Source: Sedimentisphaerales bacterium
Lineage (GTDB): Bacteria > Planctomycetota > Phycisphaerae > Sedimentisphaerales > SG8-4
DNA length: 10,217 nt
Direction: 5' to 3'
Assembly (NCBI GenBank): GCA_016932895.1
Contig: JAFGCA010000685.1
Location: 1-10,217 of the forward strand
The position numbers were made by a program, and so were the translations under genes. Of this stretch, positions 1 through 6,914 are shown piece after piece; the first letter of the stretch is position 1, and each line of letters starts with the position of its first letter. The notes beneath the pieces were generated by a model, which was given only the letters and a program-made list of their open reading frames with translations, was not told where the DNA came from and did not search any database.

Positions 1-1
1 C

Positions 2-238
2 TTCGTCCTCTACGAACGCAAGGTCGTCGACAACTGGAGCCGGATCGAGAATCGCTGGATCCTGATCGAAGACGGCCGGCAGCACGAGTGGAATTTCTCG
101 CACCGCGTGTACTCGGCGACGGAGCTTTGCACGCTGCTGGGCGGCTCGGGGTTTCGAGACGTACAGGCCTGCGGGAACCTGGACGGCGCGGCGTACGATG
201 AAAAGGCCGAGCGGCTCGTCGTGGTGGGATACAAATGA
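2..238 (+). CDS. Class I SAM-dependent methyltransferase, C-terminal fragment (5' end outside window)
   Basis: An open frame enters from the left edge and ends at TGA 236-238, giving the last 78 residues of a protein. The segment reads SHRVYSATEL, then GGSGFRDVQACGNLDG, then AYDEKAERLVVVGYK. This layout is typical of the end of Methyltransf_11/25-type class I methyltransferases: a helix, a GF-D-V strand, a 'GdldG-pyd' turn and a final hydrophobic strand ending in K. The SAM-binding motifs lie upstream and outside the window, so cofactor binding is inferred from family resemblance and the substrate cannot be named. It lies on the same strand as ileS, but a strong promoter in between suggests ileS is transcribed independently. 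The start codon is not visible. Confidence 0.75.
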   Translation, partial: FVLYERKVVDNWSRIENRWILIEDGRQHEWNFSHRVYSATELCTLLGGSGFRDVQACGNLDGAAYDEKAERLVVVGYK

Positions 239-252
239 GCGCCGGCCGGCGC
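239..252. other. 14-bp perfect GC palindrome right after a stop codon
   Basis: GCGCCGGCCGGCGC begins directly after the methyltransferase TGA and equals its own reverse complement. It has no loop bases and is not followed by a T-tract, so it does not fit a classical intrinsic terminator. It could still slow transcription or be part of a weak hairpin. Chance occurrence in such GC-rich DNA is possible. Confidence 0.4.
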
Positions 253-257
253 CAGCC

Positions 258-286
258 TTGACGGCTTCGGCCGGGCGACCTATGAT
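258..286 (+). promoter_or_regulatory. Sigma70-type promoter for ileS
   Basis: TTGACG (258-263) and TATGAT (281-286) are separated by exactly 17 bp, matching the consensus at 10 of 12 positions. A start site near 293 would give a leader of about 30 nt before the ileS ATG. There is no room for a T-box or other long leader regulator, so ileS is probably expressed constitutively from this promoter. The AT-richer stretch 281-323 stands out from the GC-rich surroundings. Confidence 0.75.
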
Positions 287-313
287 ACGGAATTCGTTGC
301 ATTTAGACCATTG

Positions 314-318
314 AAGGA
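314..318 (+). promoter_or_regulatory. Ribosome binding site of ileS
   Basis: AAGGA at 314-318 lies 5 nt before the ATG at 324 and 8 nt before a second, in-frame ATG at 327. Both are acceptable. The second has the more usual spacing, so the mature N-terminus may be MSDEKK rather than MMSDEKK. Confidence 0.65.
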
Positions 319-323
319 CGTTT

Positions 324-3179
324 ATGATGTCGGATGAGAAAAAGAACTACCGCGACACGCTGAATCTGCCCAAGACGCGGTTTGCGATGAAGGCCAACCT
401 GGTGCAGCGCGAGCCGCAGATGCGGAAGCGCTGGGCCGAGCAAGGGATCTACGCCACGATCCGGGAGGCCCGCCGCGGCGCGAAGCCCTACATTCTGCAC
501 GACGGCCCCCCCTACGCCAACGGCGACATTCACATGGGCCACGTCATCAACAAGGTCCTCAAGGATTTCGTCGTCAAGTACAAGACGATGACCGGCCATG
601 ACGCCCCTTACATCCCGGGCTGGGACTGTCACGGGCTGCCGATCGAGGCGAAGGTCGTGGCCGACCTCGGCGAGAAGGCCCGCGAGATGCCCAAGCACGC
701 CATTCGTCGCGACTGCATGAAATACGCGAGCAAATACGTCAAGCTCCAGGGCCGGCAATTCCAGGACCTGGGCATCTTCGGCGACTTCGGCGACCCGTAC
801 CTGACGTTCAAGCCGCAGTACGAGGCCGGCATCCTGGAGGTCTTCGCCGAGTTGGTGGGCAAGGGCCTGGTCTACAAGCAGCTCAAGCCCATCCACTGGT
901 CCATCGGCTGCGAGACGGCCCTGGCCGAGGCGGAGCTGGAGTACAAGGACATTGCCTCGCCCAGCATCTTCGTGAACTTCCCGGCCGCCCACGAGACGAT
1001 CACGCGTCTGATCGAGCTGGGCCTGGTCAGTGGCGAACAGGCGAGAGACGCGGCGGTGTGCTTCATGATCTGGACGACCACGCCCTGGACGCTGGCGGCC
1101 AACCTGGCCATTGCCGTGCATCCGCGCCTGGAGTACACGACGCTCAGCTACGAGAAGAACGGACAGAAATACGTGTCGGTCGTCTCGACGGACCGCCTGG
1201 AAGCGGTTGTCGCGGCCGGTGGACTCGAAGAAGGCCAATACCAGGCAGCCGAGAAGGTCGTGCGCGGCAGCGAGCTGGCGGCCCTGCGCTACCGGCATCC
1301 GTTCGTCGAGAACAATCCGACCGACAAGGACGCCTACATGGTGATCCCGGCCGAGTACGTCACGACCGAGGACGGCACGGGCCTGGTGCACACGGCCCCC
1401 GGACACGGTCTGGAGGACTACCTGTCCGGCCAGAAATACGGCCTGGCCGTCTATTCGCCCGTCCAGGACGACGGCTGCTACGACGATACGGTGCCCCAAT
1501 GGCTGCGGGGCAAAAGCGTGCTCAAAGTCGAAAAGGACGTCAACGGCTGGTTGCAGGAGCACGGCTGGCTCTTCGCGCAAGGCGAGATTCAGCATAGCTA
1601 CCCCCACTGCTGGCGCAGCAAAGGCCCCGTCATCTTCCGCGCGACCGAGCAGTGGTTCATCAGCGTGGACCGGGAACTGCCCGACAACGGCAAGAGCCTC
1701 CGCGAACTGGCGATGAAAAGCGTCGAGGGCGTACGGTGGATTCCCGCCTGGGGCCAGAAGCGCATCGCCGGCATGTTGGAGTCGCGCCCGGACTGGTGCA
1801 TCAGCCGGCAGCGAAGCTGGGGCCTGCCCATCCCGGTCTTTGCCATGCCCGACGGGCGAACGCTGTTGACGAAAGACTCGGTGCTGGCGGTAGCCAAACA
1901 CATCGGCGAGCATGGGTCGGACAGTTGGTTCAGGCACACGCCGCGCGAGATTCTGGGCGACGACTTCGCTCTGCCCGAAGGATTCAATCTTGACGAGCTG
2001 CAGAAGGAAGAGAACATCTTCGACGTGTGGTTCGAGTCGGGCTGTAGCTGGTACAGCGTCTGCGCCCGGCGTGAGAAATGGCCTGTGCCGGTAGACCTCT
2101 ACCTGGAAGGGTCGGACCAGCATCGCGGCTGGTTCCAGCTTTCCCTGCTGCCGGCGCTGGGCTTCACGGGCCAGCCGCCGTTCAAGAGCGTCCTGACGCA
2201 CGGCTTCACCGTCGATGAGAAAGGCATGAAGCAATCCAAGTCGCTGGGCAACTACGTCAACGCCCAGGACGAGATCAAGAAATACGGCGCCGACATCCTG
2301 CGGCTGTGGGTCGCCAGCGTCAATTACCAGGAGGACGTCCGCTGCAACGATGAGTTGATCGGCCGCACCCAGGATGCCTACCGCAAGATCAGAAACACGC
2401 TGCGCTACGTCCTCGGCAACATCGACGATTTCGACCCGAACCGCGACGCCGTTCCGGCCGAGAACATGCAGAAGATCGACGAGTGGGCTCTTTATCAACT
2501 GCAAGAACTGGTCGACAAGGTGACAAGAGCTTACGACAATTTCATATTCCACCAGGTTTTCTCGCTGCTGTACAACTTCTGCACGATCGAGATGAGCAGC
2601 ATTTACATGGATGTACTCAAGGACCGAATGTACTGTGATGCGCGCGACAGTCGCGAGCGGCGTAGTGCACAGACAGTCATGTTCAGAATCCTCAGCGAGT
2701 TGGTCCGTCTGCTGGCGCCAATCCTCCCACACACGGCAGAAGAAGCTTGGGAGACGATGAAATTTAGACCCGAAGACTGCCACAGCGTCCACTTGGCCAC
2801 GATACACCACGTTCATGAATATAGACTGCGTGAGCCAAAATGGGATACGCTGCTGCTTCTGCGGGATGAGGTCCGGTTGAAGCTGGAGAAGCTGCGTCAG
2901 GACAAGATAATAGCCAGCAGCCAAGAGGCGAGCATTACGATTCACTCGACACCGCAGGATGCCGACGTACTTCAGTGGCTCGGGCTTGAGGAATTTGCCG
3001 CGTTGTGCATCGTTAGCGAGGTCAAGCTTGAAGAGGGCGCCCAGCGGACAACCGTCACAGCAGAGAAGAGCACACACGAAAAGTGCCAGCGCTGCTGGAA
3101 CTACTGGCCCACCGTCGGATCGGACGTGGAGCATCCCGACTTATGCCAGCGCTGCGCTGCCGTGGTGGGAACAATGTAG
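324..3179 (+). CDS. ileS: Isoleucyl-tRNA synthetase (bacterial type, class Ia)
   Basis: This cytoplasmic enzyme charges tRNA-Ile with isoleucine using ATP and hydrolyses mischarged valine. The 951 residues are full length for the family. The class I HIGH motif is HMGH (70-73), preceded by DGPPYANGDI. The CP1 editing domain shows WTTTPWT (250-256) and HTAPGHGLEDY (356-366), including the Asp (365) matching the E. coli editing Asp342. CWRSKGPV, CISRQRSWGLPIPV, DVWFESG and the LEGSDQHRGWFQ segment follow. The KMSKS loop reads KQSKS (636-640), with Gln in place of Met. After the helical anticodon-binding domain, a C-terminal zinc finger has CQRC (921-924) and CQRC (941-944), the mark of the IleRS1 type. 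From about base 2460 the GC content drops and codons such as AGA, ATA and GTA appear. The stop codon is 7 bp from that of the convergent GT9 gene, with no obvious terminator between them. Confidence 0.98.
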   Translation: MMSDEKKNYRDTLNLPKTRFAMKANLVQREPQMRKRWAEQGIYATIREARRGAKPYILHDGPPYANGDIHMGHVINKVLKDFVVKYKTMTGHDAPYIPGWDCHGLPIEAKVVADLGEKAREMPKHAIRRDCMKYASKYVKLQGRQFQDLGIFGDFGDPYLTFKPQYEAGILEVFAELVGKGLVYKQLKPIHWSIGCETALAEAELEYKDIASPSIFVNFPAAHETITRLIELGLVSGEQARDAAVCFMIWTTTPWTLAANLAIAVHPRLEYTTLSYEKNGQKYVSVVSTDRLEAVVAAGGLEEGQYQAAEKVVRGSELAALRYRHPFVENNPTDKDAYMVIPAEYVTTEDGTGLVHTAPGHGLEDYLSGQKYGLAVYSPVQDDGCYDDTVPQWLRGKSVLKVEKDVNGWLQEHGWLFAQGEIQHSYPHCWRSKGPVIFRATEQWFISVDRELPDNGKSLRELAMKSVEGVRWIPAWGQKRIAGMLESRPDWCISRQRSWGLPIPVFAMPDGRTLLTKDSVLAVAKHIGEHGSDSWFRHTPREILGDDFALPEGFNLDELQKEENIFDVWFESGCSWYSVCARREKWPVPVDLYLEGSDQHRGWFQLSLLPALGFTGQPPFKSVLTHGFTVDEKGMKQSKSLGNYVNAQDEIKKYGADILRLWVASVNYQEDVRCNDELIGRTQDAYRKIRNTLRYVLGNIDDFDPNRDAVPAENMQKIDEWALYQLQELVDKVTRAYDNFIFHQVFSLLYNFCTIEMSSIYMDVLKDRMYCDARDSRERRSAQTVMFRILSELVRLLAPILPHTAEEAWETMKFRPEDCHSVHLATIHHVHEYRLREPKWDTLLLLRDEVRLKLEKLRQDKIIASSQEASITIHSTPQDADVLQWLGLEEFAALCIVSEVKLEEGAQRTTVTAEKSTHEKCQRCWNYWPTVGSDVEHPDLCQRCAAVVGTM

Positions 3180-3186
3180 GGTTGGT

Positions 3187-4227
3187 TCATGATCGTAGTT
3201 GCTCGGCCACTTTCGCGTAGACTTCATCGAGCGTGATGTGCTCGATGGCATGAGCGGGGTCGGTGCTTTTGATGGCCAGGCCTCTGTCGGCGGCGTCGCG
3301 GGCGACGACGCATTCGGGGCGGCCGTAGGGACCGACCCGCAGCGGGTTCGACCAACTGAACATCATCACCAGCGGTTTGCCGAGAGCGCCGGCGATGTGT
3401 CCCGGACCGGTGTCGTTGCTGATCACAATGCGGGCGCCGCGCAGCACTTCGACCAGTTCGGGCAGCGACGTTCGTCCGGCCAGGTTGGCGATCTTCGCAT
3501 CGGCGGCGGTCTGGATTCGCTCGATCATCTCGCTCTCGGATTTGCCGCCGGTGGCCGTGACGGTCAGCCCGTGCTCGGTGGCGAGCCGGTCCGCCAGGGC
3601 CCCGAACCGCTCGGCGGGCCAGCACTTGCTGACCTGGGCCGAACCGGGAATCAGAACCGCGTAGCGGCCTGGCTCCAATCCGTCCTGCGCGAGCAACGCG
3701 CGCGCCGCGGCGGCCGCCTGGGGCCGCTCGGGCAGAACGAACTCGACGCGCCGGTCGGAGATGCCCATGGCCTCGATCAGCTTCATGTAATGGTCGATGA
3801 CATGGACCCATTCGCGTTGCGACCGAAGGCTGGTGGTGTAGAAATGGTGCGCGAACTCCCGGCCCCAGGCCGGTCCGAAACGCTGCCGGCTGCCCGAAAG
3901 CCACGCCAGCGACGCCGTCCGAAAGAGCCCCTGCAAGTCCAGCACCGCGTCGTATCGCCCGCGCCGCAGTTGCCCGATGAGCGAGAGCAGTTCCTGGAAC
4001 GCCCCGGCCCTGCACCACGCCTTGCCCAGGCGCCTGCGGTCGAAAAGCACGAGCTCGTCCACGTGCGGATGTCCCTCGATCAACGGCGCAAACGTCGGGC
4101 GAATCAGCCAACTGATCCGCGCCTGCGGCAGGCCGCGGCGCAGGGCCGCCAGAGCCGGCAAGGCCATGACGATGTCACCCAGCGAGCTGGGCTTGATCAG
4201 CAAGATATTCTCATATGTCCCCGGCAT
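3187..4227 (-). CDS. Glycosyltransferase family 9 protein (ADP-heptose:LPS heptosyltransferase-like)
   Basis: The 346-residue length is normal for WaaC/WaaF-type GT9 enzymes, which transfer a heptose or related sugar from a nucleotide donor onto lipopolysaccharide core at the inner face of the cytoplasmic membrane. The N-terminus NILLIKPSSLGDIVMALP (8-24) is the GT9 signature, with Asp18 at the place of the catalytic Asp of WaaC. YDAVLDLQGLFRTA (92-105) follows. The C-terminal half has IPGSAQVSKCWPAERF (193-208), with the donor-binding Lys before WP, and SNDTGPGHIAGALGKP (270-285). No membrane segment is seen. ATG 4227 is the only sensible start: an in-frame TAG lies 15 nt upstream, and GGAGG (4234-4230) precedes it, though only 2 nt away. 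The gene is convergent with ileS and divergent from the Nudix gene, so it is probably monocistronic. The exact sugar and acceptor cannot be told, and other GT9 roles in surface glycans are possible. Confidence 0.9.
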   Translation of the reverse strand: MPGTYENILLIKPSSLGDIVMALPALAALRRGLPQARISWLIRPTFAPLIEGHPHVDELVLFDRRRLGKAWCRAGAFQELLSLIGQLRRGRYDAVLDLQGLFRTASLAWLSGSRQRFGPAWGREFAHHFYTTSLRSQREWVHVIDHYMKLIEAMGISDRRVEFVLPERPQAAAAARALLAQDGLEPGRYAVLIPGSAQVSKCWPAERFGALADRLATEHGLTVTATGGKSESEMIERIQTAADAKIANLAGRTSLPELVEVLRGARIVISNDTGPGHIAGALGKPLVMMFSWSNPLRVGPYGRPECVVARDAADRGLAIKSTDPAHAIEHITLDEVYAKVAEQLRS

Positions 4228-4236
4228 AACCTCCGG

Positions 4237-4265
4237 ATTCTACGCGAGAAGAGGCTTCCCTGCAA
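4237..4265 (-). promoter_or_regulatory. Possible promoter of the GT9 gene
   Basis: On the minus strand, TTGCAG (4265-4260), a 17-bp spacer and TAGAAT (4242-4237) form a weak sigma70-like pair (8 of 12 consensus positions). The start site would fall near 4230, inside or just before the GGAGG, leaving almost no leader. This is suggestive only. Confidence 0.25.
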
Positions 4266-4286
4266 CCGGCGTCATAAGATGGGCGG

Positions 4287-4314
4287 TTGCGTCAACCGGT
4301 CGAACGAGTAGAAT
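4287..4314 (+). promoter_or_regulatory. Possible promoter of the Nudix gene
   Basis: TTGCGT (4287-4292), a 16-bp spacer and TAGAAT (4309-4314) lie 62 bp before the chosen Nudix ATG. The -10 matches the consensus at 5 of 6 positions, the -35 at only 3 of 6. A start site near 4320 would give a leader of roughly 55 nt. Confidence 0.35.
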
Positions 4315-4361
4315 GCACGCGGATGACACCGTCGGGCACGTTCGAGTCCGGAGGTCGAATG

Positions 4362-4367
4362 AAGGAG
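4362..4367 (+). promoter_or_regulatory. Ribosome binding site deciding the Nudix start
   Basis: AAGGAG at 4362-4367 lies 9 nt before ATG 4377. A second candidate, GGAGG (4350-4354), lies 4 nt before ATG 4359. The first has better spacing, and the protein starting at 4377 (MATKGTYVYEWPRP) matches the usual beginning of this Nudix subfamily. Confidence 0.6.
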
Positions 4368-4376
4368 TTGGCGGGC

Positions 4377-4862
4377 ATGGCAACCAAGGGCACGTACGTT
4401 TACGAATGGCCGCGGCCGATGGTCACGGCGGATGCGGCCGTCTTTGCCTCTTTCGGAGGCAAGATCAAGCTGCTGTTGGTGCAGCGCAGGTATCTGCCCT
4501 ACCAGGGTCACTGGGCCCTGCCGGGCGGATTCATCGAGATGGACGAAGATCTGAAAGACGCCGCCGCACGCGAATTGGCGGAGGAGACGGGCCTGCAAGG
4601 CGTTCATCTGGAACAGCTTTGCGCGTTCGGCCGACCAGGCCGGGACCCGCGCGGCCGTGTCATTACCGTGGTCTATACGGGCATCGCCGAGAAGGGCTTC
4701 GAGAACCTCGAAGCCGCCGACGACGCCGCAGCGGTAGAATGGTTCGACGTGGAGAATCTCCCCCAAATGGCCTTCGACCACGACGAGATCGCTCGCTGCG
4801 CCATCGAGAACGTCAAGCGCACCGCCCCCTTTCAAGACGCCGCCAGGCGCAGAAAAGGATAA
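4377..4862 (+). CDS. Nudix hydrolase, ADP-ribose pyrophosphatase-like
   Basis: The 161-residue soluble protein hydrolyses a nucleoside diphosphate linked to another group, most likely ADP-ribose to AMP and ribose 5-phosphate, with Mg2+ held by the Nudix box. That box is a perfect match to GX5EX7REUXEEXGU at residues 51-73 (GFIEMDE, seven residues, then RELAEETGL). The upstream YEWPRPMVTADAAVF, the downstream FGRPGRDPRGRVITVVY (84-100), and MAFDHDEIARCAI near the end are typical of COG1051-type ADP-ribose pyrophosphatases. This substrate is family knowledge; the sequence alone does not exclude another nucleotide sugar. In-frame starts at 4287 (TTG), 4323 and 4359 would add a low-complexity N-terminal extension with no family match. 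The gene diverges from the GT9 gene and converges on the 641-residue protein gene, so it seems to stand alone. Confidence 0.9.
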   Translation: MATKGTYVYEWPRPMVTADAAVFASFGGKIKLLLVQRRYLPYQGHWALPGGFIEMDEDLKDAAARELAEETGLQGVHLEQLCAFGRPGRDPRGRVITVVYTGIAEKGFENLEAADDAAAVEWFDVENLPQMAFDHDEIARCAIENVKRTAPFQDAARRRKG

Positions 4863-4905
4863 GTGCCTGTGCACAAATCAGGGAGAATCCTCGCGGGCTG
4901 AGACG

Positions 4906-4939
4906 TTGTCATCCCGAGCTGGAGGCGAAGGAGTGAATC
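4906..4939 (+). repeat. Dispersed-repeat-like intergenic motif (single copy here)
   Basis: The segment starts TGTCATCCCGAGC and ends GCGAAGGAGTGAATC. It closely resembles the 'TCATTCTGAGCGAAGCGAAGAATC' type of short interspersed element that I recall from intergenic regions of many environmental bacteria. It lies in the 87-bp spacer between two convergent genes, the usual place for such elements. Inside it, GGCGA (4924-4928) can pair with TCGCC (4938-4942), but no T-tract follows, so an intrinsic terminator is not supported. Only one copy is present in the window, so its repeat nature is inferred. Confidence 0.45.
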
Positions 4940-4949
4940 GCCGCCCATA

Positions 4950-6875
4950 TCAGACCGTGGCTCTCTCGAGCTGCTGATTGAACATGCGCAGTTGAATGTT
5001 GATCGCGCTGACGGCCCATTCGACGTAGTGCAGCTTGTGCGCCGGGCGGCGGTGACCTTCACTGAGCAGCCCACGATGAACCGTATTGAGGAAACGACCG
5101 ATGGTTTGCTGACTGATCGGCGACGGATCGGCGGCCCACTGCTTGAGGTCCTGGTAGTCGCGTCGCCGTCGAGGATTGGCCCGCAACTGTTCGACGCTCA
5201 GGTAATCACCCGGGTTGAAGGCCAACTGCAACCCCTTGAGACACATGATGAGCGGCTCGTAATTGGCGCGCCGGTCCAGCCGGATGAACTTGTACTGTTG
5301 CACGTGCGTCGTGGCCTGGGCGGGGGCCCTGTCGGCAATCTCATCGCCCCCAAGGTACCAGTTGCGGCGGCTGGTGCGCGCGAAGACGAGTTCTTCCCCA
5401 TATCCGTACTGGGTGATCTCGTCCTGCCCCATCCGCGAGACCCACAGCCCGCCCGGCTTGCGCTCCGGCCCGCCGCCGAGAGCCAGGAGGCATTTGACGA
5501 AGCCCAGCGGCAGCGTACGCTGCTTGCCGATCTGGTTGCGGCGTAACTGGAACGAAAGATGCAGACTGTGCGGGCGCACGTCGAAGAACGTGGCCAGCTC
5601 ATGAATCAGTTGGTTCAGTAACCACGGATCACTCGTGGCCGGCCGGGACAGTTCCCCGGCAATGTTGAGCCGCCCCGGGGCAACCTCCAGGAAGCCGCAC
5701 CGGCGGCCCCGCTCGGTCGAGCCGCTGTGATCATCGATATAGCCGCCGAGCTTCCAGCACAGCACGTCGAGACGAAAATCGTAGAAGTACCGGAAGCCAT
5801 CGTACACGGGGTCCCGGGCTTTGCTGAGGCTGCGCTGCGGCTCGACCGCCGCGGCGCCCACGTTGCTCAACTCCACCTCGAAACCAAGCGGGATCAGACC
5901 CGGCTGCAGATTGGACCGGATGCGCTTCAGATGCGCCTCGGCCACGCGCGGTTCGAAGATGCTCCGCGAGGCGCGCACCGCGTACTTGACGTAGTTGATC
6001 AGGTCGTTCGCCTCGCAGGGCATGGTATTGAGGCCCCGCTCGATGATCAGATTCACCGCGTTGCGGTTGGTGTTCATCATGTGCAGAGCCGCCAGCAGGC
6101 TGATCGAGCGGGCGAAGTACCGTTCCGAGGAGCGCATGTGCTCCAGTTCGAACCGGTAGCGGTTCTGAATCTGCTCCTCGAACTGGTTGAGCAGAACCTG
6201 GCGGAGAACGAGTGCCAGGTAGTTGTCGAGATAGGGCCTGGCCTCCGGGGCCGCGCAAAGGTGGCGGATGCTGGGCCGGGGTCGATCCAGCTCCCGTTCC
6301 AGGAAATAATCGCTGATGGCGTCGCTGTGGTAGTGGCTCATCACGAGGTCCCGCTCGGTCGTGCCCAACAGCTCCCTCTCGGCCTGTCGCTCCAGTTCGG
6401 CATCGATGGTGCGTTCGCCCGGCCGCGTGCGCTTCTTCAGGAACTTGTTGATGCGTTTGCGCAGCCAGAGCTCGTGAATGAGATTGACGTGGAAGCGATC
6501 GCCAAAGTGCTTCCGCATCGACTCGGTCGTTACCAGGTAGGCCTGCGCCTCGACCAGCCCGCGGGCGGCGTGAACCTGAACGGTCTCTCGCTGGTATCGC
6601 TTTCCTTCGTACCGGTCGATCTCCGCCATCGCCGCAAACGGAACGTCGTGGATGACCAGTCCCTCGATGCGCGCGCCCTGGGCTTCCACGGCATAGTAAT
6701 AGACGTTGTCCGGGCTCAACCGGCGGTAGTGCGGCAGGAACGCGGGCTCGGCAAAGAGGGTCCTCGTGTCGATCCGGGAAGGCCGACGCGTGAAGCGGAA
6801 GCCGCTAACCGACTGGAAAATCCGCGTGTCCCGCAGAGAACCGTAAATGAAGAGGTTGACTTTTCGTTTGTGCAT
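4950..6875 (-). CDS. Gamma-glutamylcyclotransferase (AIG2-like) fused to a GS-fold amidoligase-like domain
   Basis: This 641-residue protein has no signal peptide or membrane segment. Residues 1 to about 128 look like a GGCT/AIG2 domain: first strand VNLFIYGSL (6-14) with the YGSL loop, GLVIHDVP (72-79), and AEIDRYEGKRY (84-94), whose Glu90 fits the catalytic Glu. Such enzymes release 5-oxoproline from gamma-glutamyl amines or peptides. Residues 130-325 are charged, helical and unrecognised. From about 328 the sequence resembles glutamine-synthetase-fold amidoligases: GFEVEL (331-336, the GxExE metal-binding motif), Trp374 with a following IDDHS, FLEVAPG (396-401, Glu397), and HSLHLSF (436-442). 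These ATP-dependent enzymes join a carboxylate to an amine. The substrate is unknown. The gene follows the GT2 gene by 39 bp on the same strand, without a clear Shine-Dalgarno sequence before ATG 6875. I am fairly sure of the N-terminal domain and moderately sure of the C-terminal one. Confidence 0.75.
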   Translation of the reverse strand: MHKRKVNLFIYGSLRDTRIFQSVSGFRFTRRPSRIDTRTLFAEPAFLPHYRRLSPDNVYYYAVEAQGARIEGLVIHDVPFAAMAEIDRYEGKRYQRETVQVHAARGLVEAQAYLVTTESMRKHFGDRFHVNLIHELWLRKRINKFLKKRTRPGERTIDAELERQAERELLGTTERDLVMSHYHSDAISDYFLERELDRPRPSIRHLCAAPEARPYLDNYLALVLRQVLLNQFEEQIQNRYRFELEHMRSSERYFARSISLLAALHMMNTNRNAVNLIIERGLNTMPCEANDLINYVKYAVRASRSIFEPRVAEAHLKRIRSNLQPGLIPLGFEVELSNVGAAAVEPQRSLSKARDPVYDGFRYFYDFRLDVLCWKLGGYIDDHSGSTERGRRCGFLEVAPGRLNIAGELSRPATSDPWLLNQLIHELATFFDVRPHSLHLSFQLRRNQIGKQRTLPLGFVKCLLALGGGPERKPGGLWVSRMGQDEITQYGYGEELVFARTSRRNWYLGGDEIADRAPAQATTHVQQYKFIRLDRRANYEPLIMCLKGLQLAFNPGDYLSVEQLRANPRRRRDYQDLKQWAADPSPISQQTIGRFLNTVHRGLLSEGHRRPAHKLHYVEWAVSAINIQLRMFNQQLERATV

Positions 6876-6879
6876 AGCT

Positions 6880-6909
6880 GCTATATCCCACGAACATGCC
6901 GATGGACAA
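6880..6909 (-). promoter_or_regulatory. Weak promoter-like pair before the 641-residue protein gene
   Basis: On the minus strand, TTGTCC (6909-6904), an 18-bp spacer and TATAGC (6885-6880) lie between the GT2 stop and ATG 6875. A start site would fall almost at the ATG, so any transcript would be leaderless or nearly so. This fits the missing Shine-Dalgarno sequence but is weak; read-through from the upstream genes is equally plausible. Confidence 0.2.
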
Positions 6910-6914
6910 CGATC

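Noticed and set aside
239..323. T-box or other riboswitch upstream of ileS
   Set aside because: The promoter leaves a leader of only about 30 nt, too short for a T-box, and no T-box sequence is present.
2762..2770. ATTTAGACC, also present at 301-309 before ileS
   Set aside because: A 9-base match is expected many times by chance in 10 kb.
303..3134. 943-codon open frame on the minus strand
   Set aside because: It mirrors ileS codon for codon, its protein has no family motifs, and it is explained by absence of TTA/CTA/TCA in ileS.
3165..3200. Terminator between the convergent ileS and GT9 genes
   Set aside because: Only 7 bp separate the stop codons, and I find no stable hairpin with a T-tract on either strand.
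3199..4311. 370-codon plus-strand frame opposite the GT9 gene
   Set aside because: Shadow of the GT9 gene, which has clear family motifs; the antisense product has none.
4287..4376. N-terminal extension of the Nudix protein from upstream TTG/ATG starts
   Set aside because: The extension overlaps the likely promoter, has no family resemblance, and a better-spaced ribosome site serves ATG 4377.
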